Position numbers and translations under genes: made by a program | Shown here: in pieces, positions 1-9,170 of the stretch | Numbering within the stretch: the first letter of the stretch is position 1 | Layout of the letters: every line of letters starts with the position of its first letter | Assembly (NCBI RefSeq): GCF_035994945.1 | Contig: NZ_CP108677.1 | Span: 1,798,001 to 1,862,000, forward strand | DNA from: Streptomyces sp. NBC_01216 | Lineage (GTDB): Bacteria > Actinomycetota > Actinomycetes > Streptomycetales > Streptomycetaceae | DNA: 64,000 nucleotides | Direction of reading: 5' to 3' | Notes under the pieces: generated by a model | Databases searched by the model: none | Told to the model about the DNA's origin: nothing | The model's input: only the letters and a program-made list of their open reading frames with translations

Positions 1-235
1 CGGAGCGCAGGATGCCCTTGGCGCTCTCCAGGCCGGCCGCGGCGCTGGCCCGCTCCTCGTCGTCCCCGTAGACCGTGTAGAAGACCGTGGCCTCCCGCAG
101 GTCGCCGGTGACGCGGGTGTCCGTGATGGTCACGTGCGTGCCCAGGCGCGGGTCCTTGATGCCGCGCTGCAGCTTCTCGGCGACCACCTCCCGGATGAGG
201 TCCGCCAGCTTCTTCGCCCGCGCGTTGTCGGCCAC
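1..235 (-). CDS. rbfA: Ribosome-binding factor A, 3' end outside window
   Basis: RbfA is a small KH-type protein that binds free 30S subunits and helps mature the 5' end of 16S rRNA. The 78 visible residues start with GTG and [18 protein letters not shown], followed by a KDPR motif and [12 protein letters not shown], all typical of the family N-terminus. The C-terminal part lies beyond base 1. It is the last visible gene of the rimP-nusA-ylxR-infB-DUF503-rbfA operon, which fits a ribosome-biogenesis role. The GTG at 233-235 is preceded by GAGAAGGA, a reasonable ribosome-binding site. Confidence 0.93.
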   Translation of the reverse strand, partial: MADNARAKKLADLIREVVAEKLQRGIKDPRLGTHVTITDTRVTGDLREATVFYTVYGDDEERASAAAGLESAKGILRS

Positions 236-293
236 TGGTCCTTCTCCTCTTTCGTACTTCTCGTACGACTCGTACGTCTCTTGACGCTCTGAT

Positions 294-587
294 TCAGTCT
301 TCGTCGTTGTGGAGCCCGCGTCGAACCGACAGCAGTTCCACCTCCGGCCGGGCGGCGACCAGGCGCTCGCACCGGTCGAGTACGCCGCTGAGGTGCCCGG
401 GGTCCCCCGAGACCATCGCGACGCCGATCCGGGCCCGTCGGTGGAGGTTCTGATCGCCGACCTCCGCCACGCTCAGCCCGAACTTCCGCTGGAGTTCGGC
501 GACGATCGGCTTGACGACGGAGCGCTTCTCCTTCAGCGAACGTACGTCACCGAGGAGCAGATCGAAGGACAGCGTCCCCACATACAT
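294..587 (-). CDS. DUF503 (YlxP-like) protein
   Basis: This is a 97-residue protein of the DUF503/YlxP family, found between infB and rbfA in many Gram-positive bacteria. The sequence shows the family core: a first strand [19 protein letters not shown], the KEKRSVV motif, and a later VAMVSGD segment. Its molecular function is not established; conserved linkage to infB and rbfA suggests a role in ribosome assembly or RNA binding. It has the usual family length and is probably cotranscribed with its neighbours, lying 138 bp after infB and 58 bp before rbfA. Confidence 0.85.
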   Translation of the reverse strand: MYVGTLSFDLLLGDVRSLKEKRSVVKPIVAELQRKFGLSVAEVGDQNLHRRARIGVAMVSGDPGHLSGVLDRCERLVAARPEVELLSVRRGLHNDED

Positions 588-725
588 GTGTGCCCGGATG
601 TCCCGCCGGTTCGGGTTCAGTGGCCCCGCCGACGACTCGGCAGAGGCTTCGAAACCGACCGTACACGCAACGGCCGGGGCCGATCGACGGAATAGTTTCC
701 GCCGACCGGCCCCGGCTCACTGCGA

Positions 726-3700
726 TCAGGCGCGCGGCTTCTCGCGCATCTCGTACGTCGCGATGACGTCGTCGATCTTGATGTCGTTGTAGTTTCCGAG
801 GTTGATACCGCCCTCGAAGCCTTCACGAATCTCGGTGACGTCGTCCTTGAAGCGGCGCAGACCGTGGATGGTGAGGTCCTCCGCGATGACCTTGCCGTCG
901 CGGATGAGGCGCGCCTTGGTGTTGCGCTTGACCTCGCCGGAGCGGATGAGGACACCCGCGATGTTGCCCAGCTTGGACGAGCGGAAGACCTCGCGGATCT
1001 CCGCCGTACCGAGCTCGACCTCTTCGTACTCCGGCTTGAGGAGGCCCTTGAGCGCCGCCTCGATCTCCTCGATGGCCTGGTAGATCACCGAGTAGTACCG
1101 GACGTCGACACCCTCGCGCTCCGCCATCTGCGCGGCACGGCCGGCCGCACGGACGTTGTAGCCGATGACGATGGCGTCGGAGCCCATCGCCAGGTCGATG
1201 TCGGACTCGGTGACCGCACCCACACCACGGTGCAGGACCCGGATGTCGACCTCTTCACCGACGTCGAGCTGGAGCAGCGAGGACTCGAGAGCCTCGACCG
1301 CACCGGACGCGTCGCCCTTGATGATGAGGTTGAGTTCCTGGACCAGACCGGCCTTGAGCACCTTGTCGAGGTCCTCGAGGGACACCCGGCGGACGCGCTT
1401 GGCGAAGGCGGCGTTACGCTCCCGCGCCGCGCGCTTCTCGGCGATCTGACGGGCCGTACGGTCCTCGTCGACGACCAGCAGGTTGTCGCCGGCACCCGGG
1501 ACGTTGGTGAGACCCAGGACCAGGACGGGAGTCGACGGGGTCGCCTCCTCGACGTTGTTGCCCTTGTCGTCGAGCATGGCCCGGACGCGGCCGTAGGCGT
1601 CGCCGACCACCACGGTGTCGCCGATGCGCAGCGTTCCGCGCTGGACCAGGACGGTCGAGACGGCACCACGACCGCGGTCGAGGTGGGACTCGATCGCGAT
1701 GCCCTGCGCGTCCTGGTCCGGGTTGGCCCGCAGGTCGAGCGAGGCGTCCGCGGTGAGGACCACGGCCTCCAGCAGAGAGTCGATGTGCAGACCCTGCTTG
1801 GCGGAGATGTCGACGAACATCGTGTCGCCGCCGTACTCCTCGGCCACCAGACCGAACTCGGTCAGCTGACCGCGGACCTTGGTCGGGTCCGCGCCCTCGA
1901 CGTCGATCTTGTTGACCGCGACGACGATCGGGACGCCGGCGGCCTTGGCGTGGTTGAGCGCCTCGATCGTCTGCGGCATCACGCCGTCGTTGGCCGCGAC
2001 CACGAGGATCGCGATGTCGGTCGACTTCGCACCACGGGCACGCATGGCGGTGAACGCCTCGTGACCCGGGGTGTCGATGAAGGTGATGCGACGCTCTTCA
2101 CCGTTGACCTCGGTACCCACCTGGTAGGCACCGATGTGCTGGGTGATGCCGCCGGCCTCGCCCGCGACGACGTTGGTCTTGCGGATGGCGTCGAGCAGCC
2201 GGGTCTTTCCGTGGTCGACGTGACCCATGACGGTGACGACCGGCGGGCGGGAGACCAGGGCCTCTTCGCCGCCCTCGTCCTCGCCGAACTCGATGTCGAA
2301 GGACTCGAGCAGCTCGCGGTCCTCCTCCTCGGGACTCACGATCTGAACGGTGTAGTTCATCTCGTCGCCGAGCATCTGCAGGGTGTCGTCGGAGACGGAC
2401 TGCGTCGCCGTGACCATCTCGCCGAGGTTCATCATCACCGCGACGAGCGACGCCGGGTTGGCGCCGATCTTCTCGGCGAAGTCGGTGAGGGAGGCACCGC
2501 GCGACAGGCGAATGGTCTCGCCGCCGCCGCGGGGCAGCATCACACCGCCGACCGACGGGGCCTGCATGGCCTCGTACTCCTGGCGCCTCTGCCGCTTCGA
2601 CTTGCGACCACGACGCGCGGGACCGCCGGGACGACCGAAGGCGCCCTGCGTGCCACCACGGCCACCCGGGCCGCCGGGACGACCACCGAAGCCGCCGGGA
2701 CGACCACCGAAGCCGCCGCCGGGACCACCGGGACGACCGCCGCCGCCACCACCGGGACCACCGGGACGGCCGGCGAAGCCGCCGCCACCGCCACCAGGAC
2801 CGGCCGGACGGCCGGCGAAGCCGCCGCCACCGGGACGACCACCGCCGCCGCCACCGGGACGACCACCGGGGCCGCCGCCGGGACCACGACCGCCGGGGCC
2901 GGGACGCGGGCCGGCAGCGGGACGCTGCGGCATCATGCCCGGGTTCGGACGGTTACCGCCGGGCGCGCCGCCCGGACGGGGGGCCTGCGGACGCGGCATG
3001 CCACCGGGGGTGGGACGCGCGCCGCCCTGGCCCTGCGGGCGCGGGGCGCCACCGGGGCCACCCTGCGGACGCGGGGCACCCGGAGCGGCACCGGGGCCGC
3101 CGGGACGCGGGGCGCCGCCACCCGGACGGGGCGACTGCGGGCGCGCCATGCCGGTGGAGCCACCCGAGGTGAACGGGTTGTTGCCCGGACGGGGACCGGA
3201 CGGACGGCCACCGGGACGCGGAGCGCCCTGACCACCCTGCGGACGCTGGCCCTGCTGCCCCGGACGGGGAGCCTGCTGGCCGGGACGCGGAGCGCCCTGA
3301 CCACCCTGCGGACGCTGGCCCTGCTGCCCCGGACGCGGACCGGCGGCCGGAGCCGCCGTGAACTCGGGGGCGGCCGGGGCCGGGGTGGCCGGCTTGGGCG
3401 CGGGCTTCGGGCCCGGGCGGGGGCCCGAGGCGGCCGGAGCCGGGGAAGGGGCGCTGCTCGCCGGGGTGACCGGAGCCGAAGGCGCGGCGGGGGCCGGCTT
3501 CGGGGCCGGGGCACCGGGCTTCGGGGCAGCGGGACGTGCCGCGGCGGCCGGAGACGGCGCCGCGGGCTTCGAGGGGGCGGCCTTACGAGGCGCGCCCGGC
3601 TTGGCAGCGGACTTGCCGGCGTTGCCGCCGGGCCCCTGCAGTGCATCAGTCAACTTGCGCACGACCGGCGCCTCGATCGTCGAGGACGCCGAACGGACGA

Positions 3701-3788
3701 ATTCACCGAGTTCTTGGAGCTTGGCCATGACGACCTTGCTCTCCACACCGAACTCCTTGGCGAGTTCGTATACCCGGACCTTAGCCAC
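726..3788 (-). CDS. infB: Translation initiation factor IF-2
   Basis: IF-2 is the GTPase that delivers initiator fMet-tRNA to the 30S subunit and promotes 50S joining. The 1020-residue product begins with the IF2_N helical module ([15 protein letters not shown]), followed by a very long Pro/Ala/Gly/Arg low-complexity linker (roughly residues 55-400). The GTPase domain has G1 GHVDHGKT at about 522-529, DTPGHE and NKID motifs, then the beta-barrel and C-terminal tRNA-binding domains. The length is normal for Streptomyces. The GTG start at 3786-3788 has a strong AAAGGAG site 4 nt upstream. A large plus-strand reading frame across this gene is a codon-bias shadow. Confidence 0.98.
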   Translation of the reverse strand: MAKVRVYELAKEFGVESKVVMAKLQELGEFVRSASSTIEAPVVRKLTDALQGPGGNAGKSAAKPGAPRKAAPSKPAAPSPAAAARPAAPKPGAPAPKPAPAAPSAPVTPASSAPSPAPAASGPRPGPKPAPKPATPAPAAPEFTAAPAAGPRPGQQGQRPQGGQGAPRPGQQAPRPGQQGQRPQGGQGAPRPGGRPSGPRPGNNPFTSGGSTGMARPQSPRPGGGAPRPGGPGAAPGAPRPQGGPGGAPRPQGQGGARPTPGGMPRPQAPRPGGAPGGNRPNPGMMPQRPAAGPRPGPGGRGPGGGPGGRPGGGGGGRPGGGGFAGRPAGPGGGGGGFAGRPGGPGGGGGGRPGGPGGGFGGRPGGFGGRPGGPGGRGGTQGAFGRPGGPARRGRKSKRQRRQEYEAMQAPSVGGVMLPRGGGETIRLSRGASLTDFAEKIGANPASLVAVMMNLGEMVTATQSVSDDTLQMLGDEMNYTVQIVSPEEEDRELLESFDIEFGEDEGGEEALVSRPPVVTVMGHVDHGKTRLLDAIRKTNVVAGEAGGITQHIGAYQVGTEVNGEERRITFIDTPGHEAFTAMRARGAKSTDIAILVVAANDGVMPQTIEALNHAKAAGVPIVVAVNKIDVEGADPTKVRGQLTEFGLVAEEYGGDTMFVDISAKQGLHIDSLLEAVVLTADASLDLRANPDQDAQGIAIESHLDRGRGAVSTVLVQRGTLRIGDTVVVGDAYGRVRAMLDDKGNNVEEATPSTPVLVLGLTNVPGAGDNLLVVDEDRTARQIAEKRAARERNAAFAKRVRRVSLEDLDKVLKAGLVQELNLIIKGDASGAVEALESSLLQLDVGEEVDIRVLHRGVGAVTESDIDLAMGSDAIVIGYNVRAAGRAAQMAEREGVDVRYYSVIYQAIEEIEAALKGLLKPEYEEVELGTAEIREVFRSSKLGNIAGVLIRSGEVKRNTKARLIRDGKVIAEDLTIHGLRRFKDDVTEIREGFEGGINLGNYNDIKIDDVIATYEMREKPRA

Positions 3789-3935
3789 TTCGCTCCTTTT
3801 AGGTCCGGTTACCGCCGGACCGTCGCTACTTCATGGGCGTACTCATCGCGTACTCATCGAGTGCTCATCGCAATCTCGACCTACTTCCAACTCGCGAGGT
3901 ACCTGACCGCACGGTGTTCCGTGCCGTACTTCTTC

Positions 3936-4217
3936 CTACAGTGGTGCCGCCTGCTCCACGAACCGTCGGACCGACGCCGACTCGAGCGGTTCCCGGACCT
4001 TGAAGGCCCTGGAGAACGCCTTGCGGCGGACCGCCAGGTCGAGACAGACCGAGGCGGGGTGCACGTAAGCACCCCGGCCGGGCAGCGTACCGCGCTGGTC
4101 GGGGACACATTCACCCTCGACCGCCACGATGCGCAGCAGATCGCTCTTGGCCGCTCGCTCCCGGCATCCCACACAGGTTCGCTCAGGGCATGAGCGGGCA
4201 GGCGTCCGGCCAGACAC
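3936..4217 (-). CDS. ylxR: YlxR family RNA-binding protein (DUF448)
   Basis: This small basic protein of about 93 residues lies between nusA and infB, the usual place for YlxR. The core shows RTCVGCRERAAKSDLLRI and the GRGAYVHP loop, the signatures of the DUF448 fold, a putative RNA-binding protein. The frame is open to 4307, but I chose the GTG at 4215-4217. It begins just before the conserved core and follows GGGGAGG; the longer form would add about 30 unrelated residues. YlxR homologues have been linked to RNase P or nucleoid regulation; nothing here shows which applies. Confidence 0.87.
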   Translation of the reverse strand: MSGRTPARSCPERTCVGCRERAAKSDLLRIVAVEGECVPDQRGTLPGRGAYVHPASVCLDLAVRRKAFSRAFKVREPLESASVRRFVEQAAPL

Positions 4218-4337
4218 GTTCAAGTCTACCTCCCCGTAACGACCCAACCCGTTGGGGGGAAAGATCGAACGGCTGTTTGTCGTGATCTCACCGTGGCACA
4301 ACGTCACCTCGGCGCGATCTGTTCCCTCGGAAGGACG

Positions 4338-5354
4338 TCAGTCCCGGTCGCGACGGTCGGGCCGCTCGGCCCCCGGCTGCTCCGTGTCGGGCCGGATGTC
4401 GATGCGCCAGCCGGTGAGCCGGGCGGCCAGCCGGGCGTTCTGGCCCTCCTTGCCGATGGCGAGGGAGAGCTGGTAGTCGGGCACGGTCACCCGGGCCGAA
4501 CGGGCGGCGAGGTCGACGACCTCGACCTTGGACACCCGGGCCGGGGACAGCGCGTTGGCCACCATCTCCGCCGGGTCGTCCGACCAGTCGACGATGTCGA
4601 TCTTCTCGCCGAGCAGCTCCGCCATGACGTTGCGGACCCGGCCGCCCATCGGGCCGATGCAGGCGCCCTTGGCGTTCAGACCCGAACGGGTGGCCCGGAC
4701 GGCGATCTTGGTGCGGTGACCGGCCTCACGCGCGATCGCCGCGATCTCGACCGAACCGTCGGCGATCTCGGGGACCTCCAGCGCGAAGAGCTTCTTCACC
4801 AGATTGGGATGGGTGCGCGACAGGGTGACGGACGGGCCGCGGACGCCCTTGGCGACCCGGACGACGTACGTCCGCAGCCGCAGACCGTGCGTGTAGTCCT
4901 CGCCCGGCACCTGCTCCTGCACCGGAAGGATGGCCTCGAGCTTGTCGTCCAGCTTCACCAGGACGTTCTTCGGGTCCTTGCCCTGCTGCACCTGGCCGGC
5001 GACGACATCGCCCTCACGGCGCGCGTACTCGCCGAAGGTGACGTCGTGCTCGGCGTCCCGCAGCCGCTGCTGGATGACCTGGCGGGCGGTGCTCGCCGCG
5101 ATCCGGCCGAAGTCCGACGGCGTGTCGTCGAAGTCCTTCGGCTCCTGGCCCTCCTCCAGCTCGGCCGGGTCCTCCTTGGCCCACACGGTCACGTGGCCGG
5201 TGTGCCGGTCCAGCTCCACGCGTGCGTGGCGCCGGGCGGAGGGGGTGCGGTGGTAGGCGATGAGGAGGGCCGACTCGATCGCCTCGACCAGCAGGTCGAA
5301 GGAGATCTCCTTCTCTTGTGCCAAGCCCTTCAGGAGCTTCACGTCGATGTCCAC
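4338..5354 (-). CDS. nusA: Transcription termination/antitermination factor NusA
   Basis: NusA binds RNA polymerase and nascent RNA and modulates pausing, termination and antitermination. The 338-residue protein has the N-terminal polymerase-binding domain ([17 protein letters not shown]), an S1 domain near residues 130-195, and two KH domains. KH1 carries [15 protein letters not shown] and KH2 carries [19 protein letters not shown]. It ends with a short acidic/basic tail and lacks the C-terminal acidic repeats of E. coli NusA, as is usual in actinobacteria. The start is 2 bp after the rimP stop, so the genes are translationally linked. The GTG start is preceded by GGAGG. Confidence 0.97.
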   Translation of the reverse strand: MDIDVKLLKGLAQEKEISFDLLVEAIESALLIAYHRTPSARRHARVELDRHTGHVTVWAKEDPAELEEGQEPKDFDDTPSDFGRIAASTARQVIQQRLRDAEHDVTFGEYARREGDVVAGQVQQGKDPKNVLVKLDDKLEAILPVQEQVPGEDYTHGLRLRTYVVRVAKGVRGPSVTLSRTHPNLVKKLFALEVPEIADGSVEIAAIAREAGHRTKIAVRATRSGLNAKGACIGPMGGRVRNVMAELLGEKIDIVDWSDDPAEMVANALSPARVSKVEVVDLAARSARVTVPDYQLSLAIGKEGQNARLAARLTGWRIDIRPDTEQPGAERPDRRDRD

Positions 5355-5356
5355 GG

Positions 5357-5863
5357 CTACGCCTCCTCTTCCTTCTTGTCCTTGCGGTTGAACTCGATCT
5401 CGACACGCGCCTTGGCGATCTCGGCGAACTCCACGCGCCGGGCGGTGGGCTTGCGCCCCTTCACACCGGGCACCTCGAGGTCGAGGCCGTCGTCGTCCAC
5501 GGTCAGGATCCGCGCGACGACCTCGCCACCGCCGGCGGCGTCCGTCAGCCTCAGCTTGACCAGACGGCCGGTGGCGCGCACGTAGTGGCGGGTCTGCGTC
5601 AGGGGGCGGTCGGCGCCGGGTGAGCTGACTTCCAGGACGTACTCGCCCTCGCCCATCGCGTCCGTCTCGTCGAGCTTCTCGGAGATGGCGCGGCTCAGCT
5701 CGGCACAGGCGTCCAGCTCCACGCCCTCGTCGCTGTCGACGATGACCCTCAGCAGTCCCCGGCGACCGGCCCGGGACACTTCGATCTCCTCGAGATCGAG
5801 GTCCTTCGCGTGGACGAGCGGCTCCAGGAGTCCGCGCAGCCTGTCGCTCTGGGTGGTGCTCAT
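5357..5863 (-). CDS. rimP: Ribosome maturation factor RimP
   Basis: RimP assists late assembly of the 30S subunit. The 168-residue protein shows the family layout: an N-terminal alpha/beta domain ([20 protein letters not shown], then [15 protein letters not shown]), the motif [14 protein letters not shown], and a C-terminal SH3-like barrel ([14 protein letters not shown]). It is the first gene of the minus-strand operon leading into nusA and infB. A promoter is expected in the 152-bp gap shared with the divergent lipoprotein gene, but I cannot place it with confidence. Confidence 0.96.
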   Translation of the reverse strand: MSTTQSDRLRGLLEPLVHAKDLDLEEIEVSRAGRRGLLRVIVDSDEGVELDACAELSRAISEKLDETDAMGEGEYVLEVSSPGADRPLTQTRHYVRATGRLVKLRLTDAAGGGEVVARILTVDDDGLDLEVPGVKGRKPTARRVEFAEIAKARVEIEFNRKDKKEEEA

Positions 5864-6015
5864 CCGGGTGACTCCTCGGCCGCGTGTGCTGTTGTGGGTT
5901 CGTCGCGTGTCAGACCAAAGGGTATCCGGTCCCAGGGGGTGTTGCCGTCCACGCTCCCGGGGCCCACGGGTACGCTCGCCTGCGGTGATCTTCGATCGAG
6001 GCCGGAGGAGTGAAC

Positions 6016-6624
6016 GTGGGGCGCACGGGGACGGTGGGCAGGCGTGCGCTGCTGCTGGCCGGGGCGGCGGCGCTCGGCGGCTGCACCGCCGCGCCGGCCC
6101 GGGACGCCGGCCCGAAGCCGCTCACCGCGACGGAACGCGCGGCACGCGCCGAAGCGGAGCTGCGGCGGCGGTCGGCGACGGCCGGGCGGGCCCTGCTGGA
6201 ACGGTACGACCGGGTGCTCGCCGCGCACCCTTCGCTCGCCGCCCGGCTGACGCCGCTGCGGACATCGGCCGCGGCCCACGCGCGGGCGCTGGCCGAGGGG
6301 GTGCCCGCCGCGGGTGCCGGTCCGGCCGGCCCCTCCCCCGTGCCCGCCGCGTCCGGCGCCACCGGGCCGGTGACCACCGGACCGACGGGCGCCCCCACGC
6401 CCGCCACGGCCACCCCGCCGGTCACCGCGTCACCGGCACCGCCCCCCGTGCCCACCGACCCGGCCGCGGCCCTGCGCGAGCTCGCCGCGGACATACGGCG
6501 GACCGCAGAGGCGCACACGGCCGCCCTGCTCGACGCCCCGCCCGAGTACGCCCGGCTGCTCGCCTCGGTGGCGGCGGCCGGCGCGGCGCACGTCTATCTG
6601 CTGACCGAGGGAGGCCGGCCGTGA
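6016..6624 (+). CDS. Putative lipoprotein of unknown function
   Basis: The product is about 202 residues with a twin-arginine-like, lipoprotein-type leader: VGRRALLLAGAAALGGC, with the lipobox ending at Cys. The mature part is Ala/Pro/Thr-rich, with two helical segments separated by a proline/threonine linker. I chose the GTG at 6016 because GGAGG ends 7 nt before it; the GTG at 6010 is too close to that site. The next gene, a DUF4439 ferritin-like protein, overlaps its stop by 4 bp, so the two are cotranscribed and probably act together at the cell surface. The function is unknown. Confidence 0.75.
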   Translation: MGRTGTVGRRALLLAGAAALGGCTAAPARDAGPKPLTATERAARAEAELRRRSATAGRALLERYDRVLAAHPSLAARLTPLRTSAAAHARALAEGVPAAGAGPAGPSPVPAASGATGPVTTGPTGAPTPATATPPVTASPAPPPVPTDPAAALRELAADIRRTAEAHTAALLDAPPEYARLLASVAAAGAAHVYLLTEGGRP

Positions 6625-7049
6625 GCGACCAGGACACCGCGCTCGCCGCCGCCCAGGCCGCGCTCGCCGCGGAACACGCGGCGGTCTACGGATACGGTGT
6701 CGTCGGCGGCCGGATCGGCCTCGGACGGCGGCCGGAGGCCACCGCGGCCCACACCGGCCACCGGGCCCGCCGGGACGTGTTGCGGCGGACCGTACGGGAC
6801 CTGGGCGGCGAGCCGGTCGCCGCGGCGGCCGGCTACGCCCTGCCGTTCCCGGTGCCCGACGCCGACGCCGCGGTCCGGCTCGCGACCGCTCTGGAGGACG
6901 GTGTCGCCGGGGCGTACGCCGATCTCGTGCGGGCCTCGACGGGACCGCTGCGACGGGACGCGGCGGCGGCGCTCGGCGAGGCCGCGGTCCGGGCCGTCCG
7001 CTGGCGCGGCAGCGACGTAACCTTTCCTGGGCTCGCCGAGCGGGTCTGA
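6621..7049 (+). CDS. Ferritin-like domain protein (DUF4439)
   Basis: This 142-residue all-helical protein resembles the DUF4439 ferritin-like family. Helix 1 contains AAQAALAAEHAAVYGYGVVGG, and later helices carry HTGHRARRDVL, LEDGVAGAYADLV and AAVRAVRW. Carboxylates and histidines (EHAAVYG, HRARRD, ED) are spaced as in rubrerythrin-type four-helix bundles, but metal binding is not demonstrated. The GTG start overlaps the stop of the upstream lipoprotein gene (GTGA), indicating translational coupling. The family is common and uncharacterised in Streptomyces. Confidence 0.8.
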   Translation: MSDQDTALAAAQAALAAEHAAVYGYGVVGGRIGLGRRPEATAAHTGHRARRDVLRRTVRDLGGEPVAAAAGYALPFPVPDADAAVRLATALEDGVAGAYADLVRASTGPLRRDAAAALGEAAVRAVRWRGSDVTFPGLAERV

Positions 7050-7100
7050 GCCGCTCGGCCCCGACCGGACTTCTCCGAACTGCGAAGGAACAACGCACGC

Positions 7101-8000
7101 ATGGCTTTCGAACCGCCGCAGCGACTCGTGCGGGCGCTGGGCGAGACGTACGGGGAGGCCGTCGCGGCCGAGTGGCTCGGGAGACTCCCCGGACTCGCCC
7201 ACAGCGCGGTGGAGCACTCCGCCACGGAGGTCGAGCGGACGGTGGCCCCCGGCGGACGGGGCAGCCTGGTGCTGCTCGTCCGGCGGCCGGACGGCACCCC
7301 CGCGGCGCTGAAGATCGCGCCCTCCGCCGCCCGGCCGGACGCCGAGGCCCGGGCGCTGGCGCACTGGGACGGCTGGGGCGCCGTCCGGCTGCTCGACACG
7401 GCCGACGACGGCTCACTCGTACTCGAACGGCTGCACCCGGAGGTGTCCCTGCGCTCCCTTCCCGAGGCGAAGGCGCTGCTGGAGGCAGCCGGGATCGTGC
7501 GGCGGCTCTGGGTCGAGCCGCCCGCGGAGCACGGCTTCGAGACGGTCGCCGACCGTACGTCCGCGCAGGCCACGGCCATGGAGCCGCACCGCGCCGATCC
7601 AGCGGCCGGCGCCCTGACGGAAACGGCGCTGGAGACGCGCGCCGCACTGGTCGCCCACTCCCCCGAGACCCTGCTGCTGCACGGTTGCTTCCGGCAGGGC
7701 AAGGTCCTGGCGGGTGACCGGGCGCCCTGGCTGGCCGTCGGCCCCGAACCCCTGGTCGGTGAGCGCGCCTACGACCTGGCGCGCCTGGCGAGGGACCGGG
7801 TCGAGGACCTGGTGGCGGCCTCGGCGGGGGCCTCGGCGGCCCGTCGGCGGGTGAACCGGCTGGCGGACTCGCTGGAGGTGGACCGCGAGCGGCTGCGGGG
7901 CTGGACCCTGTTCCGGGCGGTCGAGTCGGGCACCCGGGCCCTGACGGCGGGGCGGAGGCAGGACGCCGAGTTGCTGCTGGAGTTCGCCGGCTGGCTGTGA
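7101..8000 (+). CDS. Aminoglycoside-phosphotransferase-like protein, probable pseudokinase
   Basis: The 299-residue protein has the fold signature of APH(6)/hydroxyurea-type kinases: an ATP-lobe lysine in GTPAALKIA, a helix with DAEARALAHWDGWGAVRLL, and a C-terminal region aligning with the catalytic loop. In active members that loop reads HGDxHxGNVL and the metal-binding strand reads xIDP. Here they read HGCFRQGKVL and LAVGPEPLVGERAYDLA. The catalytic Asp, the metal-ligand Asn and the later Asp are therefore replaced, although the flanking PLVG-RAYDLA is kept. It is probably a non-catalytic or altered kinase-fold protein. It starts 51 bp after the DUF4439 gene. Confidence 0.72.
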   Translation: MAFEPPQRLVRALGETYGEAVAAEWLGRLPGLAHSAVEHSATEVERTVAPGGRGSLVLLVRRPDGTPAALKIAPSAARPDAEARALAHWDGWGAVRLLDTADDGSLVLERLHPEVSLRSLPEAKALLEAAGIVRRLWVEPPAEHGFETVADRTSAQATAMEPHRADPAAGALTETALETRAALVAHSPETLLLHGCFRQGKVLAGDRAPWLAVGPEPLVGERAYDLARLARDRVEDLVAASAGASAARRRVNRLADSLEVDRERLRGWTLFRAVESGTRALTAGRRQDAELLLEFAGWL

Positions 8001-8114
8001 CCGGGGCGGTTCGGCCGGGCCCGGAGTCCGGGTGGCGAGGGCGCTTTCCGGGGCCCTCCACAGGGGAATAACCTGGATGTAATGCTCGAATCGGACGCCC
8101 GTCAGGGGGTCGTG

Positions 8115-9095
8115 ATGATCGAAGTGCTGTTGACGGTGGCAGCGGTGGTGGCCGCCACGGCGGCGGTGTACACGGCCGCGGCGCTGCGTGTGGTGAAGCA
8201 GTACGAACGAGGCGTCGTGTTCCGTCTCGGGCGGCTCGCGGACACGGTGCGGACCCCCGGCCTGACCATGATCGTCCCGGTGGTCGACCGCCTGCACAAG
8301 GTGAACCTCCAGATCGTCACGCTGCCGGTGCCGGCCCAGGAGGGCATCACCCGGGACAACGTGACCGTGCGGGTGGACGCGGTGGTGTACTTCAAGGTGG
8401 TCGACGCGGCGGACGCGCTCGTCCGCGTGGAGGACTACCGGTTCGCGGTCTCCCAGATGGCACAGACCTCGCTGCGGTCCATCATCGGCAAGAGCGATCT
8501 GGACGACCTGCTGTCCAACCGCGAGAAGCTCAACCAGGGCCTCGAACTGATGCTGGACAGTCCCGCCATGGGCTGGGGCGTCGCCATCGACCGCGTCGAG
8601 ATCAAGGACGTTTCGCTGCCGGAGACGATGAAACGTTCGATGGCCCGGCAGGCGGAGGCGGACCGTGAGCGCCGCGCCCGGGTGATCAACGCGGACGCGG
8701 AGCTGCAGGCATCGAAGAAGCTCGCGGAGGCGGCGGCGGTGATGTCGGACCAGCCGGCGGCGCTGCAGCTGCGGCTGCTGCAGACGGTGGTGGCGGTGGC
8801 GGCCGAGAAGAACTCGACGCTGGTGCTGCCGTTCCCGGTGGAGCTGCTGCGCTTCCTGGAACGCGCCTCGCAGAGCCAGCCCGCCGCGGGGCCCGTACAG
8901 GAGCCCCTGCCGGGTGTGGCCCCCGCGTCGCCCCCGGAGGGGCTCGCGGACGCCCTGGGCTCCGGCGGAGGCAGCAGCCTGACCGCGCGGCCCGGGGGCG
9001 GCCCGGACGTCGTGGGCGCCGACGGCGCGGCGCACGTCACCCGGGTCGAGGATCTGGCGGGCGCGCCGGTCGACCCGGCGCCGCCGGAGGGCTGA
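8115..9095 (+). CDS. Slipin / SPFH (band 7) membrane protein
   Basis: This is a stomatin-type scaffold protein: a short N-terminal hydrophobic anchor (EVLLTVAAVVAATAAVYTA) is followed by the SPFH/band 7 domain. The domain begins VVKQYERGVVFRLGRL and includes VTVRVDAVVYFKV and the helical MARQAEADRERRARVINADAE segment. The C-terminus is a Pro/Gly/Ala-rich tail. The frame is open from 8082, but the ATG at 8115 has AGGGGG 5 nt upstream, so I prefer it (326 residues). It is likely an oligomeric inner-membrane microdomain protein, and no NfeD-type partner gene lies next to it. Confidence 0.88.
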   Translation: MIEVLLTVAAVVAATAAVYTAAALRVVKQYERGVVFRLGRLADTVRTPGLTMIVPVVDRLHKVNLQIVTLPVPAQEGITRDNVTVRVDAVVYFKVVDAADALVRVEDYRFAVSQMAQTSLRSIIGKSDLDDLLSNREKLNQGLELMLDSPAMGWGVAIDRVEIKDVSLPETMKRSMARQAEADRERRARVINADAELQASKKLAEAAAVMSDQPAALQLRLLQTVVAVAAEKNSTLVLPFPVELLRFLERASQSQPAAGPVQEPLPGVAPASPPEGLADALGSGGGSSLTARPGGGPDVVGADGAAHVTRVEDLAGAPVDPAPPEG

Positions 9096-9111
9096 CGCGG
9101 ACCGCACGGAC

Positions 9112-9157
9112 GCAGGGCGGTGCGGACGGGGCCGTCGCCCCGTCCGCACCGCCCTGC
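9112..9157. terminator. Bidirectional terminator hairpin
   Basis: A perfect 21-bp inverted repeat (9112-9132 with 9137-9157) with a 4-nt loop lies between the convergent slipin and proS genes. Its position 16 bp after one stop and 13 bp before the other suits a shared transcription terminator. Confidence 0.85.
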
Positions 9158-9170
9158 GGTGTCCGGTCCG

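Noticed and set aside
2600..3400. Tandem short repeats inside infB as a possible DNA repeat array
   Set aside because: They encode the Pro/Gly/Arg linker of IF-2 in frame, as is normal for Streptomyces; there is no evidence of a separate function.
864..4193. 1109-residue plus-strand reading frame opposite infB
   Set aside because: It is the complement of the infB/ylxR region, is rich in Thr/Gly/Arg repeats mirroring the IF-2 linker, and has no recognisable domain. High-GC codon bias produces such shadows.
6430..8061. Long minus-strand frame opposite the DUF4439 and kinase-like genes
   Set aside because: Pro/Arg-rich composition with no domain; the plus-strand genes have coupled starts, ribosome-binding sites and family motifs.
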